Part shown: positions 7,901 to 16,993 of the stretch, piece after piece
Layout: every line of letters starts with the position of its first letter
How positions within the stretch are numbered: the first letter of the stretch is position 1
NCBI GenBank assembly: GCA_900314215.1
Contig: OMUK01000134.1
Location: 1-64,000 of the forward strand
Origin: an uncultured Prevotellaceae bacterium
GTDB taxonomy: Bacteria; Bacteroidota; Bacteroidia; Bacteroidales; Muribaculaceae
Direction of reading: 5' to 3'
Length of the DNA stretch: 64,000 nucleotides
Notes under the pieces: generated by a model
What the model was told of the DNA's origin: nothing
What the model saw: only the letters and a program-made list of their open reading frames with translations
The model's database searches: none
Made by a program: the position numbers and the translations under genes

Positions 7901-10108
7901 ATGATTCAAACTGTTGTGAAGCGCGATGGCCGCGTAGTGGGATACAACGAGGAAAAGATCAAGGCCGCCATACGCAAGGCCATGCTTGCCACCGAGGTTG
8001 GCGAGGATGAGAGCCTGATACAGCGCATTGCCGACCGCATAGGAGCCCGTGGCAAGAGCCAGATGAGTGTGGAAGCCATTCAGGACCAGGTGGAGCTTGA
8101 GCTCATGAAGAGCCCCCGCAAGGAGGTGGCGCGAGCCTACATCAACTACCGCCACAAGCGCAACGTGGCACGCAAGGCCAAGACTGCCGACGTGTTCCAG
8201 GAAATCATCCAAGCGCAGAAGAACGACATCACCCGCGAGAATGCCAACATGAACGCCGACACTCCCGCCGGCATGATGATGAAGTTTGCCAGCGAGACTA
8301 CCAAGCCCTTTGTCGACGACTACCTGCTGAGCGAGGAGGCTCGCGAGGCCGTAGCCAACAACTACCTGCACATTCACGACAAGGACTACTACCCCACCAA
8401 GAGCCTCACCTGCGTGCAACACCCGCTCGACCGCGTGCTGCACGAGGGCTTCACCGCCGGTCACGGCGAGTCGCGCCCGGCCAAGCGCATCGAGACCGCC
8501 AGCGTGATAGCCTGCATCTCGATGGAGACCGCTCAGAATGAGATGCACGGCGGCCAGGCCATTCCTGCCTTTGATTTCTATTTGGCTCCTTTTGTGCGCA
8601 AGTCGTTTGTTGAGGAAGTGAAATACATCGAGCAGCTCACCGGCACCGATTATCACCACCTCTACGACGCCAAAATCGACGACTACATCTACCAAGACCT
8701 CTACATGCTGCAGGGCGAGCAACGCGTGTTACAGCACGCCATCAACCGCACCGTGGGACGCGTGCACCAGGCTATGGAAGCCTTCATTCACAACATGAAC
8801 ACCATTCACTCTCGCGGTGGCAACCAGGTGGTGTTCAGCAGCATCAACTATGGCACCGACACCAGCGCCGAGGGCCGCTGCGTGATGCGCGAGCTGCTCA
8901 AGTCGACCTACGAGGGCGTGGGTGGCGGCAGCACTGCCATCTTCCCCATCCAGATATGGAAGAAGAAGCGCGGCGTGAGCTATCTGCCCGGCGACCGCAA
9001 CTACGACCTCTACAAGCTCGCCTGCAAGGTCACGGCACGGCGCTTTTTCCCGAATTTTGTGAACCTCGATGCCACCTTCAACCAGAATGAGAAGTGGCGC
9101 GCCGACGATCCCGAGCGCTACAAGTGGGAAATCGCCACCATGGGCTGCCGCACCCGCGTCTTTGAGAACCGTTTCGGTCCCAAGACGTCGATAGGCCGTG
9201 GCAACCTGTCGTTCTCCACCATCAATATCGTGAAGCTCGCCATCGAGTGCATGGACATCAAGAACAAGCAAGAGCGTATCAACACCTTCTTTGCCAAACT
9301 CGACCACATGCTCGAGGTCACCGCTCGCCAGCTGCACGACCGCTTCATGTTCCAGAAGACCGCCATGGCCAAGCAGTTTCCACTGCTCATGAGCAAGTTG
9401 TGGAACGGCGCCGACAACCTGGGCCCCAACGACACCATCGAGAGTGTGATCAACCAGGGCACCCTGGGCATTGGCTTCATAGGCCTTGCCGAGTGCCTGA
9501 TAGCTCTCACAGGCCACCACCACGGCGAGAGCGAGGAAGCCCAGCAACTGGGGCTGAAAATCGTGAGCTACATGCGCGACCGCGCCAATGAGTTCTCAGA
9601 GCAGTACCAGCACAACTACAGCATACTCGCCACCCCGGCCGAGGGCCTGAGCGGAAAATTCACCAAGCGCGACCGCAAGCAATTTGGCGAAATACCTGGC
9701 GTGACCGACAAGGAGTATTACACCAATAGCAACCACGTGCCCGTGTACTACCACTGCAGTCCTAAGCACAAGGCCGAGGTCGAGGGCCCCTATCACGACC
9801 TCACCCGCGGCGGCCACATCTTCTATGTGGAAATCGACGGCGACGCCACCCACAACCCCGAGGCCATAGCCAACGTGGTAGACCTCATGGACAAGTACAA
9901 CATGGGCTACTGCTCGGTGAACCACAACCGCAACCGCTGCATGGATTGCGGCTATGAGGACGCCACCGAGGGCCTGGAGGAATGCCCGCATTGCGGCAGC
10001 CACAACATCGACCGCCTGCAGCGCATCACCGGCTACCTGGTGGGCACCACCGACCGCTGGAACAGCGCCAAACTGGCCGAGCTGCGCGACCGCGTAGTGC
10101 ACAAGTAA
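7901..10108 (+). CDS. nrdD: anaerobic ribonucleoside-triphosphate reductase
   Basis: Class III ribonucleotide reductase (735 aa), which makes dNTPs from NTPs without oxygen using a glycyl radical. An ATP-cone regulatory domain occupies about residues 3-95. The C-terminus has the zinc site Cys680, Cys683, Cys695 and Cys698, followed by RITGYLVG, in which Gly711 aligns with the radical glycine. Length is normal for the family. GAAAGGAT lies just before ATG 7901 and may act as a ribosome site. nrdG follows after 15 bases, forming the usual activase operon. A strict or facultative anaerobe is implied. Confidence 0.97.
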   Translation: MIQTVVKRDGRVVGYNEEKIKAAIRKAMLATEVGEDESLIQRIADRIGARGKSQMSVEAIQDQVELELMKSPRKEVARAYINYRHKRNVARKAKTADVFQEIIQAQKNDITRENANMNADTPAGMMMKFASETTKPFVDDYLLSEEAREAVANNYLHIHDKDYYPTKSLTCVQHPLDRVLHEGFTAGHGESRPAKRIETASVIACISMETAQNEMHGGQAIPAFDFYLAPFVRKSFVEEVKYIEQLTGTDYHHLYDAKIDDYIYQDLYMLQGEQRVLQHAINRTVGRVHQAMEAFIHNMNTIHSRGGNQVVFSSINYGTDTSAEGRCVMRELLKSTYEGVGGGSTAIFPIQIWKKKRGVSYLPGDRNYDLYKLACKVTARRFFPNFVNLDATFNQNEKWRADDPERYKWEIATMGCRTRVFENRFGPKTSIGRGNLSFSTINIVKLAIECMDIKNKQERINTFFAKLDHMLEVTARQLHDRFMFQKTAMAKQFPLLMSKLWNGADNLGPNDTIESVINQGTLGIGFIGLAECLIALTGHHHGESEEAQQLGLKIVSYMRDRANEFSEQYQHNYSILATPAEGLSGKFTKRDRKQFGEIPGVTDKEYYTNSNHVPVYYHCSPKHKAEVEGPYHDLTRGGHIFYVEIDGDATHNPEAIANVVDLMDKYNMGYCSVNHNRNRCMDCGYEDATEGLEECPHCGSHNIDRLQRITGYLVGTTDRWNSAKLAELRDRVVHK

Positions 10109-10123
10109 ACACAAGCAACTACA

Positions 10124-10630
10124 ATGAACGAAAACAGCGACAAACTGCGCGTGCTGCAGGTCGTGGAGGGAACGAGCGTCGACGGCCCGCAACTGCGCAC
10201 GTCGATATATGTGGCCGGCTGCAAGCACGCCTGCCCCGAGTGCCACAACCCGCAATCGTGGGACTTCAACGGCGGCGAGTATCGCTCGCTCGACGACCTG
10301 ATGACCATCATCGCCTACAACGAGTCGCCCGTGACGCTGAGCGGCGGTGACCCGCTCTACCAACCCGCCGCAGTCCAGGCCCTGGTGCACCGCATCAAGA
10401 CCGAACTGGGCTACAACGTGTGGCTCTACACCGGCTTCACTTGGGAAGAGATAACTGCCGACCCCGTGCTGCTCGACACCATCAAAGAGGTCGACGTGGT
10501 GGTCGACGGCCCCTTCGTCGTCGCCTTGCGCGACATCTCGCTCCTCTTCAAGGGCAGCTCCAACCAGCGCCTCATCGACGTGTCCCGGTCGCTCGCCGCT
10601 GGCACCGTCGTGGAGTGGCACAGGGAATAA
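10124..10630 (+). CDS. nrdG: anaerobic ribonucleotide reductase activating protein
   Basis: Radical SAM activase (168 aa) that installs the glycyl radical in NrdD. The cluster motif CxxxCxxC is Cys33, Cys37 and Cys40. LSGGDPL near residue 72 is the SAM-binding GGE-type motif. It starts 15 bases after nrdD and is co-transcribed with it. Confidence 0.97.
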   Translation: MNENSDKLRVLQVVEGTSVDGPQLRTSIYVAGCKHACPECHNPQSWDFNGGEYRSLDDLMTIIAYNESPVTLSGGDPLYQPAAVQALVHRIKTELGYNVWLYTGFTWEEITADPVLLDTIKEVDVVVDGPFVVALRDISLLFKGSSNQRLIDVSRSLAAGTVVEWHRE

Positions 10631-10663
10631 TCACGCCCACACGCATTGCGACTGTGGGCGTGA
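10631..10663 (+). terminator. hairpin after nrdG
   Basis: Eleven-base perfect arms (10631-10641 with 10653-10663) begin one base after the nrdG stop codon. There is no clear U-run, so it may stabilise the 3' end or terminate only weakly. Confidence 0.5.
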
Positions 10664-10708
10664 ATCATGCAATATCATCATTTACTTTAAATAAAGTCGA
10701 TCAACACT

Positions 10709-11224
10709 ATGGAGCAACGCTACGTGAGAGTATACACCGGCAACGGGCAGGGAAAGACCACGGCAGCATTTGGCGTGCTGGTGAGGGCATTGTGCGCCGG
10801 CATGAGAGGCTATGTGGGCCAGTTTGTGAAAGACGAGGCCTACAACGAGACACGCCTCACGCAACACTTCGACAACGTCACTATCGAGCAACTGGGGCGC
10901 GGTTGCTTCATCGATCGCCAGCCCAACCAGCACGACCGTGAGGCTGCCCTCTCGGCACTGCAACACGTGACCGATATCATGCACAGCGGCGACTACGACA
11001 TCGTGGTGCTCGACGAGCTCACCATCGCCCTCTACTATCACTTGCTCACCACCGGTGAAGTGCTGCACGCCCTCTCGCTGCGCCAACCTGCCACCGAGGT
11101 CATCATCACCGGGCGCTATGCCCCGCAAGAGCTCATCGACGCCGCCCAGCTCGTGACCGAAATGCGCGAGGTGAAGCACTACTACCAGCAGGACGTAGTC
11201 TCGCGCGACGGTTTCGATCACTAG
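10709..11224 (+). CDS. cobO: cob(I)yrinic acid a,c-diamide adenosyltransferase (CobO type)
   Basis: ATP:corrinoid adenosyltransferase (171 aa) that attaches the 5'-deoxyadenosyl group to reduced corrinoids during synthesis or salvage of coenzyme B12. The P-loop GNGQGKTT spans residues 11-18 and VVLDELTIALYY provides the Walker-B-like segment. It is slightly shorter at the N-terminus than typical CobO/BtuR. It sits 78 bases after nrdG, past a hairpin, so it may have its own promoter. No other cobalamin synthesis gene is adjacent, which fits a salvage role. Its closeness to a cobalamin riboswitch may be chance, since the riboswitch points away. Confidence 0.92.
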   Translation: MEQRYVRVYTGNGQGKTTAAFGVLVRALCAGMRGYVGQFVKDEAYNETRLTQHFDNVTIEQLGRGCFIDRQPNQHDREAALSALQHVTDIMHSGDYDIVVLDELTIALYYHLLTTGEVLHALSLRQPATEVIITGRYAPQELIDAAQLVTEMREVKHYYQQDVVSRDGFDH

Positions 11225-11245
11225 AGCTCAGCGACAGCGCGCATC

Positions 11246-12406
11246 TCACTTGCGGATGGAGAAGCGGAAGATTGTGGTGGTGTCGTAGGTTTTGCCCGGG
11301 CGCACCACAGTCGATGGGTAGGCTGGCTCATTGGGACTGTTGGGATAATGCTGAGTCTCGAGGCTCACCGACGCCCGCTTGGGATAGCGCACACCATGCT
11401 TGCCCACGACCGACCCATTGAGGAAGTTTCCGCAATACACCTGCACACCAGGCTCGGTGGTGAACACCTGCATCAAGATGCCCGTCTTGGGGCTGTAGAG
11501 GCTGGCTGCCACCTTGCTGATGTCGCCACGGGTGTTGAGCACAAAGTTGTGGTCGATGCCCAGGCCATTCTTGAGTTGCACATTGTCTTGATTGATGCGT
11601 GTGCCTATCGCCGCCGGCTTGCGAAAGTCGAACGGGGTGCCCGCCACAGCCATCATCGAGCCATCGGTCATAAAGGTGCTGTCGATGGGCGTGATACTGT
11701 CGGCATCGACGTAGAGCTGCTCGTCAAGCATGTCGACCGACGGATCGCCGCTCAAGTTGAAATAGCTGTGATTGGTGAGGTTGATGACGGTGGGCTTGGT
11801 GGTGGTAGCCGTGTAGTGGATGGTGAGCGAGTTGTCGTCGCCCAGGGTATAGGTCACCTGCGCTTTCACACGGCCAGGGAAACCATTGAAGCCGTCGGGG
11901 TCGTCGAGCGAGAGCACGAGGGTGTGGTTGTCGACGAGCTTGCCATCCCACATCTGGTCGCTGTAACCGCCAGGGCCACCATGCAGGCAGTGGCCGTAGT
12001 TGTTGGTTTTCAGCTGGTAGTGATGGCCGTCGATGGTGAGCGAGCCATGGTAGATGCGGTTGCCATAGCGGCCTATGAGGGCTCCGAAATTGTTGGTGCC
12101 TGCGGTGTAGCCGCTCAGCGAGTCGCAGCCCAGCACCACATCTTGCATCTTGCCGTTGCGGTCGGGCACCATGATTGAGGCGATGCGGCCGCCATAGTTG
12201 ATGATGCTCACTTCCATGCCATGCGAGTTGGTGAGCACATAGAGATGATTGGGCTTGCCAGCCACAGTGTGCTCAAAGTTGGCCTTGAGCAGGCCCGAGG
12301 CCGTGGTGGTCGACGACGATACAGCGGCCCTATCGCCCTTGCATCCCGAGAGAGCAAGGCCAGCGGCAAGAGCCAGAACCAAGAGTGATACAGTTTTCTT
12401 CATCAT
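11246..12406 (-). CDS. galM: galactose mutarotase, exported lipoprotein (aldose 1-epimerase)
   Basis: Interconverts alpha and beta anomers of galactose and glucose. The mature enzyme has the family hallmarks: HCLHGGPGG (catalytic-region His), NLTNHSYFNLSG (second His) and TTEPGVQVYCGN (catalytic Glu). The start at 12406 (MMKK) gives a lipoprotein signal with LALSGC, Cys at residue 22. The longer frame to 12451 would place 15 unlikely residues ahead of the signal. The enzyme is therefore anchored in the envelope, where sugars are released from glycans, and not cytosolic as in E. coli. It converges on cobO with a 21-base gap. Confidence 0.92.
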   Translation of the reverse strand: MMKKTVSLLVLALAAGLALSGCKGDRAAVSSSTTTASGLLKANFEHTVAGKPNHLYVLTNSHGMEVSIINYGGRIASIMVPDRNGKMQDVVLGCDSLSGYTAGTNNFGALIGRYGNRIYHGSLTIDGHHYQLKTNNYGHCLHGGPGGYSDQMWDGKLVDNHTLVLSLDDPDGFNGFPGRVKAQVTYTLGDDNSLTIHYTATTTKPTVINLTNHSYFNLSGDPSVDMLDEQLYVDADSITPIDSTFMTDGSMMAVAGTPFDFRKPAAIGTRINQDNVQLKNGLGIDHNFVLNTRGDISKVAASLYSPKTGILMQVFTTEPGVQVYCGNFLNGSVVGKHGVRYPKRASVSLETQHYPNSPNEPAYPSTVVRPGKTYDTTTIFRFSIRK

Positions 12407-12535
12407 GCTTATTGTTTTTATATATAAATGTATTAAGGCATTCGGGACCACAATCCCGGTTTACAGGTGCAAGTTACTAAAAAAATCATGAAAACCATTG
12501 CAAAAAGAAAAATAAAAAAATCGGGGGTAAAAGTG

Positions 12536-12564
12536 TTGGTTTCAAAGAAAATTTTGTACTTTTG
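12536..12564 (+). promoter_or_regulatory. promoter before the glnN leader/sRNA
   Basis: TTG at 12536-12538 and TACTTTTG at 12557-12564 are 18 bases apart. The RNA would start near 12570, about 200 bases ahead of glnN. Confidence 0.6.
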
Positions 12565-12569
12565 TGAGC

Positions 12570-12750
12570 AAATATAGATATAGGGTGAAAAGATTAGTCT
12601 GGTTTATTTCGGGTTTCCCGTTTCCATATTGCGCATCAACCTACGCAAAGCGTGGTTTTCGCCACCTGATGGCCAGCGCCCTCGCCCCCTATCTACACCA
12701 TAGTCAAGACTTTTACTGCGCAGTAGCACTAAAAGCCTTTTTTGTTTTTA
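12570..12750 (+). ncRNA. candidate structured leader or small RNA upstream of glnN
   Basis: The stretch runs from a good promoter to an intrinsic-terminator-like hairpin and encodes no convincing protein. Visible structure includes CGGG-TTT-CCCG near 12630, a hairpin pairing ACC(T)ACGC with GCGTGGT around 12650, nested GCGC/GCGC arms, and TAGATA(TA)GGG near 12575-12585, which can pair with CCCTATCTA near 12690. GTGAAAAG (12585-12592) could also pair with the left terminator arm. It may be a separate small RNA (a 6S-like or Bacteroidales-1-like RNA is possible) or an attenuating leader for glutamine synthetase. Confidence 0.4.
12710..12750 (+). terminator. intrinsic terminator in front of glnN
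   Basis: The arms CTTTTACTGC (12710-12719) and GCACTAAAAG (12726-12735) pair at 9 of 10 positions with a six-base loop, followed by CCTTTTTTGTTTTT. It stands 19 bases before the glnN start codon. Confidence 0.6.
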
Positions 12751-12768
12751 TTATAAATACCTTTTGTT

Positions 12769-14958
12769 ATGTCACATTTGAGATTTAGAGAAGTTGAAGT
12801 AGCATTCAATCGCGAGCCTGTAAAGGTTGTAATTCCCAAAGAGGTGCCCTCGGAGTACTACGGCAAGTATGTGTTTAATCGCAAGACGATGTATCAGTAC
12901 CTGCCCAAGAAGACCTACGAGGCACTCACCGACGCTATCGACAACAAGAAGCCCCTGGACCGCGAGGTTGCCGACAGCGTGGCAGCCGGGATGAAGCAGT
13001 GGGCCATCGACAATGGCGTCACCCACTACACCCACTGGTTCCACCCACTCACCGACGGCACCGCCGAGAAGCACGACTCATTTATCGAGCACGATGGCAA
13101 GGGCGGAGTAATCGAAGAATTCAGCGGCAAGCTCCTCGTGCAACAGGAGCCCGATGCGTCGAGTTTCCCAAATGGCGGCATACGCAACACCTTTGAGGCC
13201 CGTGGCTACTCGGCCTGGGACATCTCGTCGCCAGCCTTCATACACGACAACACGCTGTGCATCCCCACCATCTTTATAGCCTACTCGGGCGAGTCGCTCG
13301 ACTACAAGACCCCGCTGCTGCGCGCCCTCAACAGCGTCGACAAGGCCGGCACGGCAGTGGCACAATACTTCAACCCCGAGGTGAAGCACGTGCTCTCCTA
13401 CCTGGGCTGGGAGCAGGAATACTTCCTCGTCGACGAGGCCCTCTTTGCAGCCCGCCCCGACCTGGTGATGACCGGCCGCACCCTCATGGGCCACGAGAGC
13501 GCCAAGAATCAGCAACTCGAGGACCACTACTTCGGCGCCATCCCCATGCGCGTGGAGGAATTCATGCTCGACCTGGAGATTGAGTGCCACAAGCTGGGCA
13601 TTCCTGCCAAGACCCGCCACAACGAGGTAGCCCCCAACCAGTTTGAGATTGCTCCAGTATATGAGGAAACCAACCTCTCCAACGACCACAACCTGCTGCT
13701 GATGAAGGTGATGGCCGAGGTGGCACGACGCCACCACTTCCGCGTGCTGCTGCACGAGAAGCCCTTTGCCGGCATCAACGGAAGCGGCAAGCACAACAAC
13801 TGGAGCCTGGGCACCGACACCGGCGTGATGCTATTCAAGCCCGGCAAGACCATCAAGGAGAATTTGCGCTTCATCACCTTCATAAGCAATGTGATGACTG
13901 CAGTATACCACTACAACGGCCTGCTCAAGGCCTCGATTGCATCGGCAACCAATGCCCACCGCCTGGGCGCCAACGAGGCACCGCCAGCCATCATCTCGAT
14001 GTTTCTGGGCAAGCAGGTGAGCGATGTGCTCGACTCGCTGGTGAGCACCGACAAAGACGACAACCTGAAGTTTGCCGGCAAGGAGGAGTTCAACCTGAAG
14101 GTGAGCCAGATTCCCGAGCTGCTGCTCGACAACACCGACCGCAACCGCACGTCGCCATTTGCATTCACCGGCAACCGCTTTGAGTTCCGCGCCGTGGGTT
14201 CGAGTGCCAACTGCGCCAGCGCCATGATAGCCCTCAACGCTGCCGTGGCCGAGCAACTCACCATCTTTAAGGAGAAAGTCGACGCCCGCGTGGCAGCCGG
14301 CGAGGATCTCGACGATGCCATCCTGGCCGAGGACAAGATACTCATCAAGGAGTCGAAGCCCATCCACTTCGACGGCAACGGCTACAGCGACGAGTGGAAG
14401 GCCGAGGCCGAGAAGCGCGGCCTCGACTGCGAGACCTCGGTGCCGCTGATCTACGACGCCTACCTCACCGACAAGGCTGTGAACATGTTTAAGAGCACCG
14501 GCGTATTCAGCGAGGTGGAGCTTAAGGCCCGCAACGAGGTGAAGTGGGAAATGTATACCAAGAAGGTGCAAATCGAGGCACGCGTCTTCGGCGACCTGGC
14601 CCTCAACCACATCATTCCCGTGGCAACGCGCTACCAGAGCATCCTGCTCGACAACGTGTACAAGATCAAGAGCCTCTTCCCCAAGGAGCAAGGCGAGAAG
14701 ATAGCCGCACAAGACATGGCCAATATCGAGAAGATGGCCAAGCACATGCAGTTTATCAAGGACAAGACCAACGAGATGGTAGAGGCCCGCAAGGTAGCCA
14801 ACAAGATTGAGGACCAGCGTGAGAAGGCCATCGCCTATCACGACACCGTGGTGCCCTATCTCGACGCGATACGTTACCACATCGACAAGCTCGAGCTCAT
14901 GGTCGACGACGAGATGTGGCCACTGCCCAAGTACAGAGAGTTGCTCTTCATAAGATAA
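12769..14958 (+). CDS. glnN: glutamine synthetase type III
   Basis: ATP-dependent glutamine synthesis from glutamate and ammonia (729 aa, the standard GSIII length in Bacteroides). The N-terminal segment with GIRNTFEARGYSAWD, the KPFAGINGSGKHNNWS glutamate/ATP region and NRTSPFAFTGNRFEFR are GSIII signatures. The start ATG 12769 has no Shine-Dalgarno sequence, only A/T-rich bases. A terminator-like hairpin ends 19 bases upstream, so transcription through or past it could be regulated. The gene is followed by its own terminator and then a PurF-type amidotransferase, a glutamine consumer. Confidence 0.97.
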   Translation: MSHLRFREVEVAFNREPVKVVIPKEVPSEYYGKYVFNRKTMYQYLPKKTYEALTDAIDNKKPLDREVADSVAAGMKQWAIDNGVTHYTHWFHPLTDGTAEKHDSFIEHDGKGGVIEEFSGKLLVQQEPDASSFPNGGIRNTFEARGYSAWDISSPAFIHDNTLCIPTIFIAYSGESLDYKTPLLRALNSVDKAGTAVAQYFNPEVKHVLSYLGWEQEYFLVDEALFAARPDLVMTGRTLMGHESAKNQQLEDHYFGAIPMRVEEFMLDLEIECHKLGIPAKTRHNEVAPNQFEIAPVYEETNLSNDHNLLLMKVMAEVARRHHFRVLLHEKPFAGINGSGKHNNWSLGTDTGVMLFKPGKTIKENLRFITFISNVMTAVYHYNGLLKASIASATNAHRLGANEAPPAIISMFLGKQVSDVLDSLVSTDKDDNLKFAGKEEFNLKVSQIPELLLDNTDRNRTSPFAFTGNRFEFRAVGSSANCASAMIALNAAVAEQLTIFKEKVDARVAAGEDLDDAILAEDKILIKESKPIHFDGNGYSDEWKAEAEKRGLDCETSVPLIYDAYLTDKAVNMFKSTGVFSEVELKARNEVKWEMYTKKVQIEARVFGDLALNHIIPVATRYQSILLDNVYKIKSLFPKEQGEKIAAQDMANIEKMAKHMQFIKDKTNEMVEARKVANKIEDQREKAIAYHDTVVPYLDAIRYHIDKLELMVDDEMWPLPKYRELLFIR

Positions 14959-14979
14959 CATCCAACTCACTACCACAAC

Positions 14980-15012
14980 AGCGGTGAGGGCTCACCCACA
15001 GCCTTCACCGCT
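14980..15012 (+). terminator. terminator after glnN
   Basis: Thirteen-base arms (14980-14992 with 15000-15012, one G-U pair) and a seven-base loop are followed by a T/C-rich run, 21 bases after the stop codon. Confidence 0.7.
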
Positions 15013-15087
15013 ATTTTCCCCTTCAAGCACCATCGCAAATAAAAAAAATCACATTTGTTTCTAACCAACCAGAATTGAAATAAAATA

Positions 15088-16965
15088 ATGGAAATTTTAA
15101 AGCACGAGTGCGGTATCGCAATGATACGCCTGCGCAAGCCATTGAGTTATTACAAAAAGAAATACGGCACTTATCTATACGGACTCAACAAGTTGTATCT
15201 GCTCATGGAGAAGCAGCACAACCGCGGCCAGGAAGGCGCGGGCCTGGGCTGCGTGAGCATGCATGCCCAACCGGGCGAGGAGTACATATTCCGCGAGCGC
15301 GCCCTGGGCTCGGGTGCCATAGGCGAGATATTTGCCAATGTGAAGAAACAAATCAACACTGCGCTCACTCAAGGCGTTGAGGCAATCGACTTGCCCTTTG
15401 TGGGCGAGGTGTACATGGGTCACCTGCGCTACAGCACCACGGGCCGCAAGGGACTGAGCTATGTGCACCCCTTCTTGCGCCGCAACAACTGGCGCAGCCG
15501 CAACCTCATGCTATGCGGCAACTTCAACATGACCAACGTCGACGAGATATTCAACGACATCGTAAGCCGTGGCCAGCACCCAAGGGTCTACAGCGACACA
15601 GCCATACTGCTCGAGCAGCTGGGCGAGGCCCTCGACAAGGCCAACAGCACCATCTACCATGAGTATTGCAGCAAGGGCATGGAGGGAATTGAACTCACTC
15701 GTAAAATCGAGGACAACCTCGACTTCACAGAGGTGCTTGAGCACCCCGCATCGACCTGGGATGGCGGCTACGTGATATGCGGCGCAGTGGGCAGCGGCGA
15801 CATCTTTGTGCTGCGCGACCCCCACGGCATACGCCCTGCCTTCTACTACTGCGACGACGAGATATTTGTGGCAGCCTCGGAGCGGCCTGTGCTGCAGACG
15901 GCCCTCAACATTCCCAGGCGCGCGGTGCAAGAGCTGGTGCCCGGCCAGGCCATCATCGTCAACAAGGCAGGCGAGGTGAATACCACGCAAATCCTGCCTG
16001 AACTCAAAAACGAGCGTTGCTCCTTTGAGCGCATCTACTTCTCGCGCGGCAGCGACGCCGACATATACAAGGAGCGCAAAGAGCTGGGCCGCACCCTCGC
16101 TCCCAAGATACTTGAAGCCGTGAATGGCGACCTCGACCACACCGTGCTCTCGTTTATCCCCAACACCGCCGAGACGGCCTATATAGGCATGATTGAGGGC
16201 ATCGACCACTTCCTGCAACAAAAGAAGATAGAGGAGATCAAGAAACTCGACCCTGCCGCGCCCGACTACGACGCCCAGCTCGAAAAGATATTGAGCAAGC
16301 GGTTGCGCGCCGAGAAAATCGCCATCAAGGACATCAAGCTGCGCACCTTCATTGCCGAGGGCGAGTCGCGCAACGAGCTCGCCGCCCACGTCTACGACGT
16401 GACCTACGGCCAAGTGCAGAACAATGTAGACAACCTGGTGATCATCGACGACAGCATCGTGCGCGGCACTACCCTGCGCCAGTCGATCTTGCGCATCCTC
16501 GACCGCCTGCACCCCAAGAAGATTGTGGTGGTGTCGTCGTCGCCCCAAGTGCGATATCCCGACTACTACGGCATCGACATGTCGCGCATGGCCGAGTTCT
16601 GCGCCTTCAGAGCCGCCATCCAGTTGCTCAAGGACCGCAAGCAGCAAAGTGTGATCGACGAGGTATACCGCAAGTCGAAGGCGCAAGAGGGTCTGCCCAA
16701 GGAGCAGGTCGTGAACTATGTGACCGAGATCTACGCCCCGTTTACCGACGAGGAGGTATCGACCAAGATAGCCGAGATGCTCACCGACGACGATATCAAC
16801 GCCGAGGTGCAAATCATATATCAATCGCTCGAGGGCCTGCACAAGTCGATACCCAACAACCCGGGCGACTGGTACTTCAGCGGCAACTACCCCACACCTG
16901 GCGGCAACAAGATGGTGAACCAAGCCTTCATCAACTACTACGAAGGCAACACCATGAAGCGGTAA
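15088..16965 (+). CDS. purF: amidophosphoribosyltransferase-like class II glutamine amidotransferase, long form
   Basis: The N-terminal Ntn glutaminase starts MEILKHECG, so Cys8 would become the nucleophile after loss of a seven-residue propeptide, and the phosphoribosyltransferase half carries the PRPP loop VIIDDSIVRGTT near residues 451-462. This is the PurF architecture for making phosphoribosylamine, the first step of purine synthesis. At 625 aa it is about 120 residues longer than E. coli PurF, with an insert before the PRPP loop (about residues 370-425, charged and lysine-rich) and a C-terminal extension of about 80 residues. Bacteroidales genomes carry such a long form, and whether it is the main PurF or a paralogue cannot be decided here. 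Confidence 0.85.
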   Translation: MEILKHECGIAMIRLRKPLSYYKKKYGTYLYGLNKLYLLMEKQHNRGQEGAGLGCVSMHAQPGEEYIFRERALGSGAIGEIFANVKKQINTALTQGVEAIDLPFVGEVYMGHLRYSTTGRKGLSYVHPFLRRNNWRSRNLMLCGNFNMTNVDEIFNDIVSRGQHPRVYSDTAILLEQLGEALDKANSTIYHEYCSKGMEGIELTRKIEDNLDFTEVLEHPASTWDGGYVICGAVGSGDIFVLRDPHGIRPAFYYCDDEIFVAASERPVLQTALNIPRRAVQELVPGQAIIVNKAGEVNTTQILPELKNERCSFERIYFSRGSDADIYKERKELGRTLAPKILEAVNGDLDHTVLSFIPNTAETAYIGMIEGIDHFLQQKKIEEIKKLDPAAPDYDAQLEKILSKRLRAEKIAIKDIKLRTFIAEGESRNELAAHVYDVTYGQVQNNVDNLVIIDDSIVRGTTLRQSILRILDRLHPKKIVVVSSSPQVRYPDYYGIDMSRMAEFCAFRAAIQLLKDRKQQSVIDEVYRKSKAQEGLPKEQVVNYVTEIYAPFTDEEVSTKIAEMLTDDDINAEVQIIYQSLEGLHKSIPNNPGDWYFSGNYPTPGGNKMVNQAFINYYEGNTMKR

Positions 16966-16993
16966 ACCGCGAGCCAATGAGGGAAACGACAGC

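Noticed and set aside
8729..10621. Long minus-strand ORFs opposite nrdD and nrdG
   Set aside because: Antisense shadows; the plus-strand products have complete catalytic motifs.
13831..16977. Long minus-strand ORFs opposite glnN and the PurF-type gene
   Set aside because: Antisense shadows with low-complexity Leu/Val/Gly/His composition.
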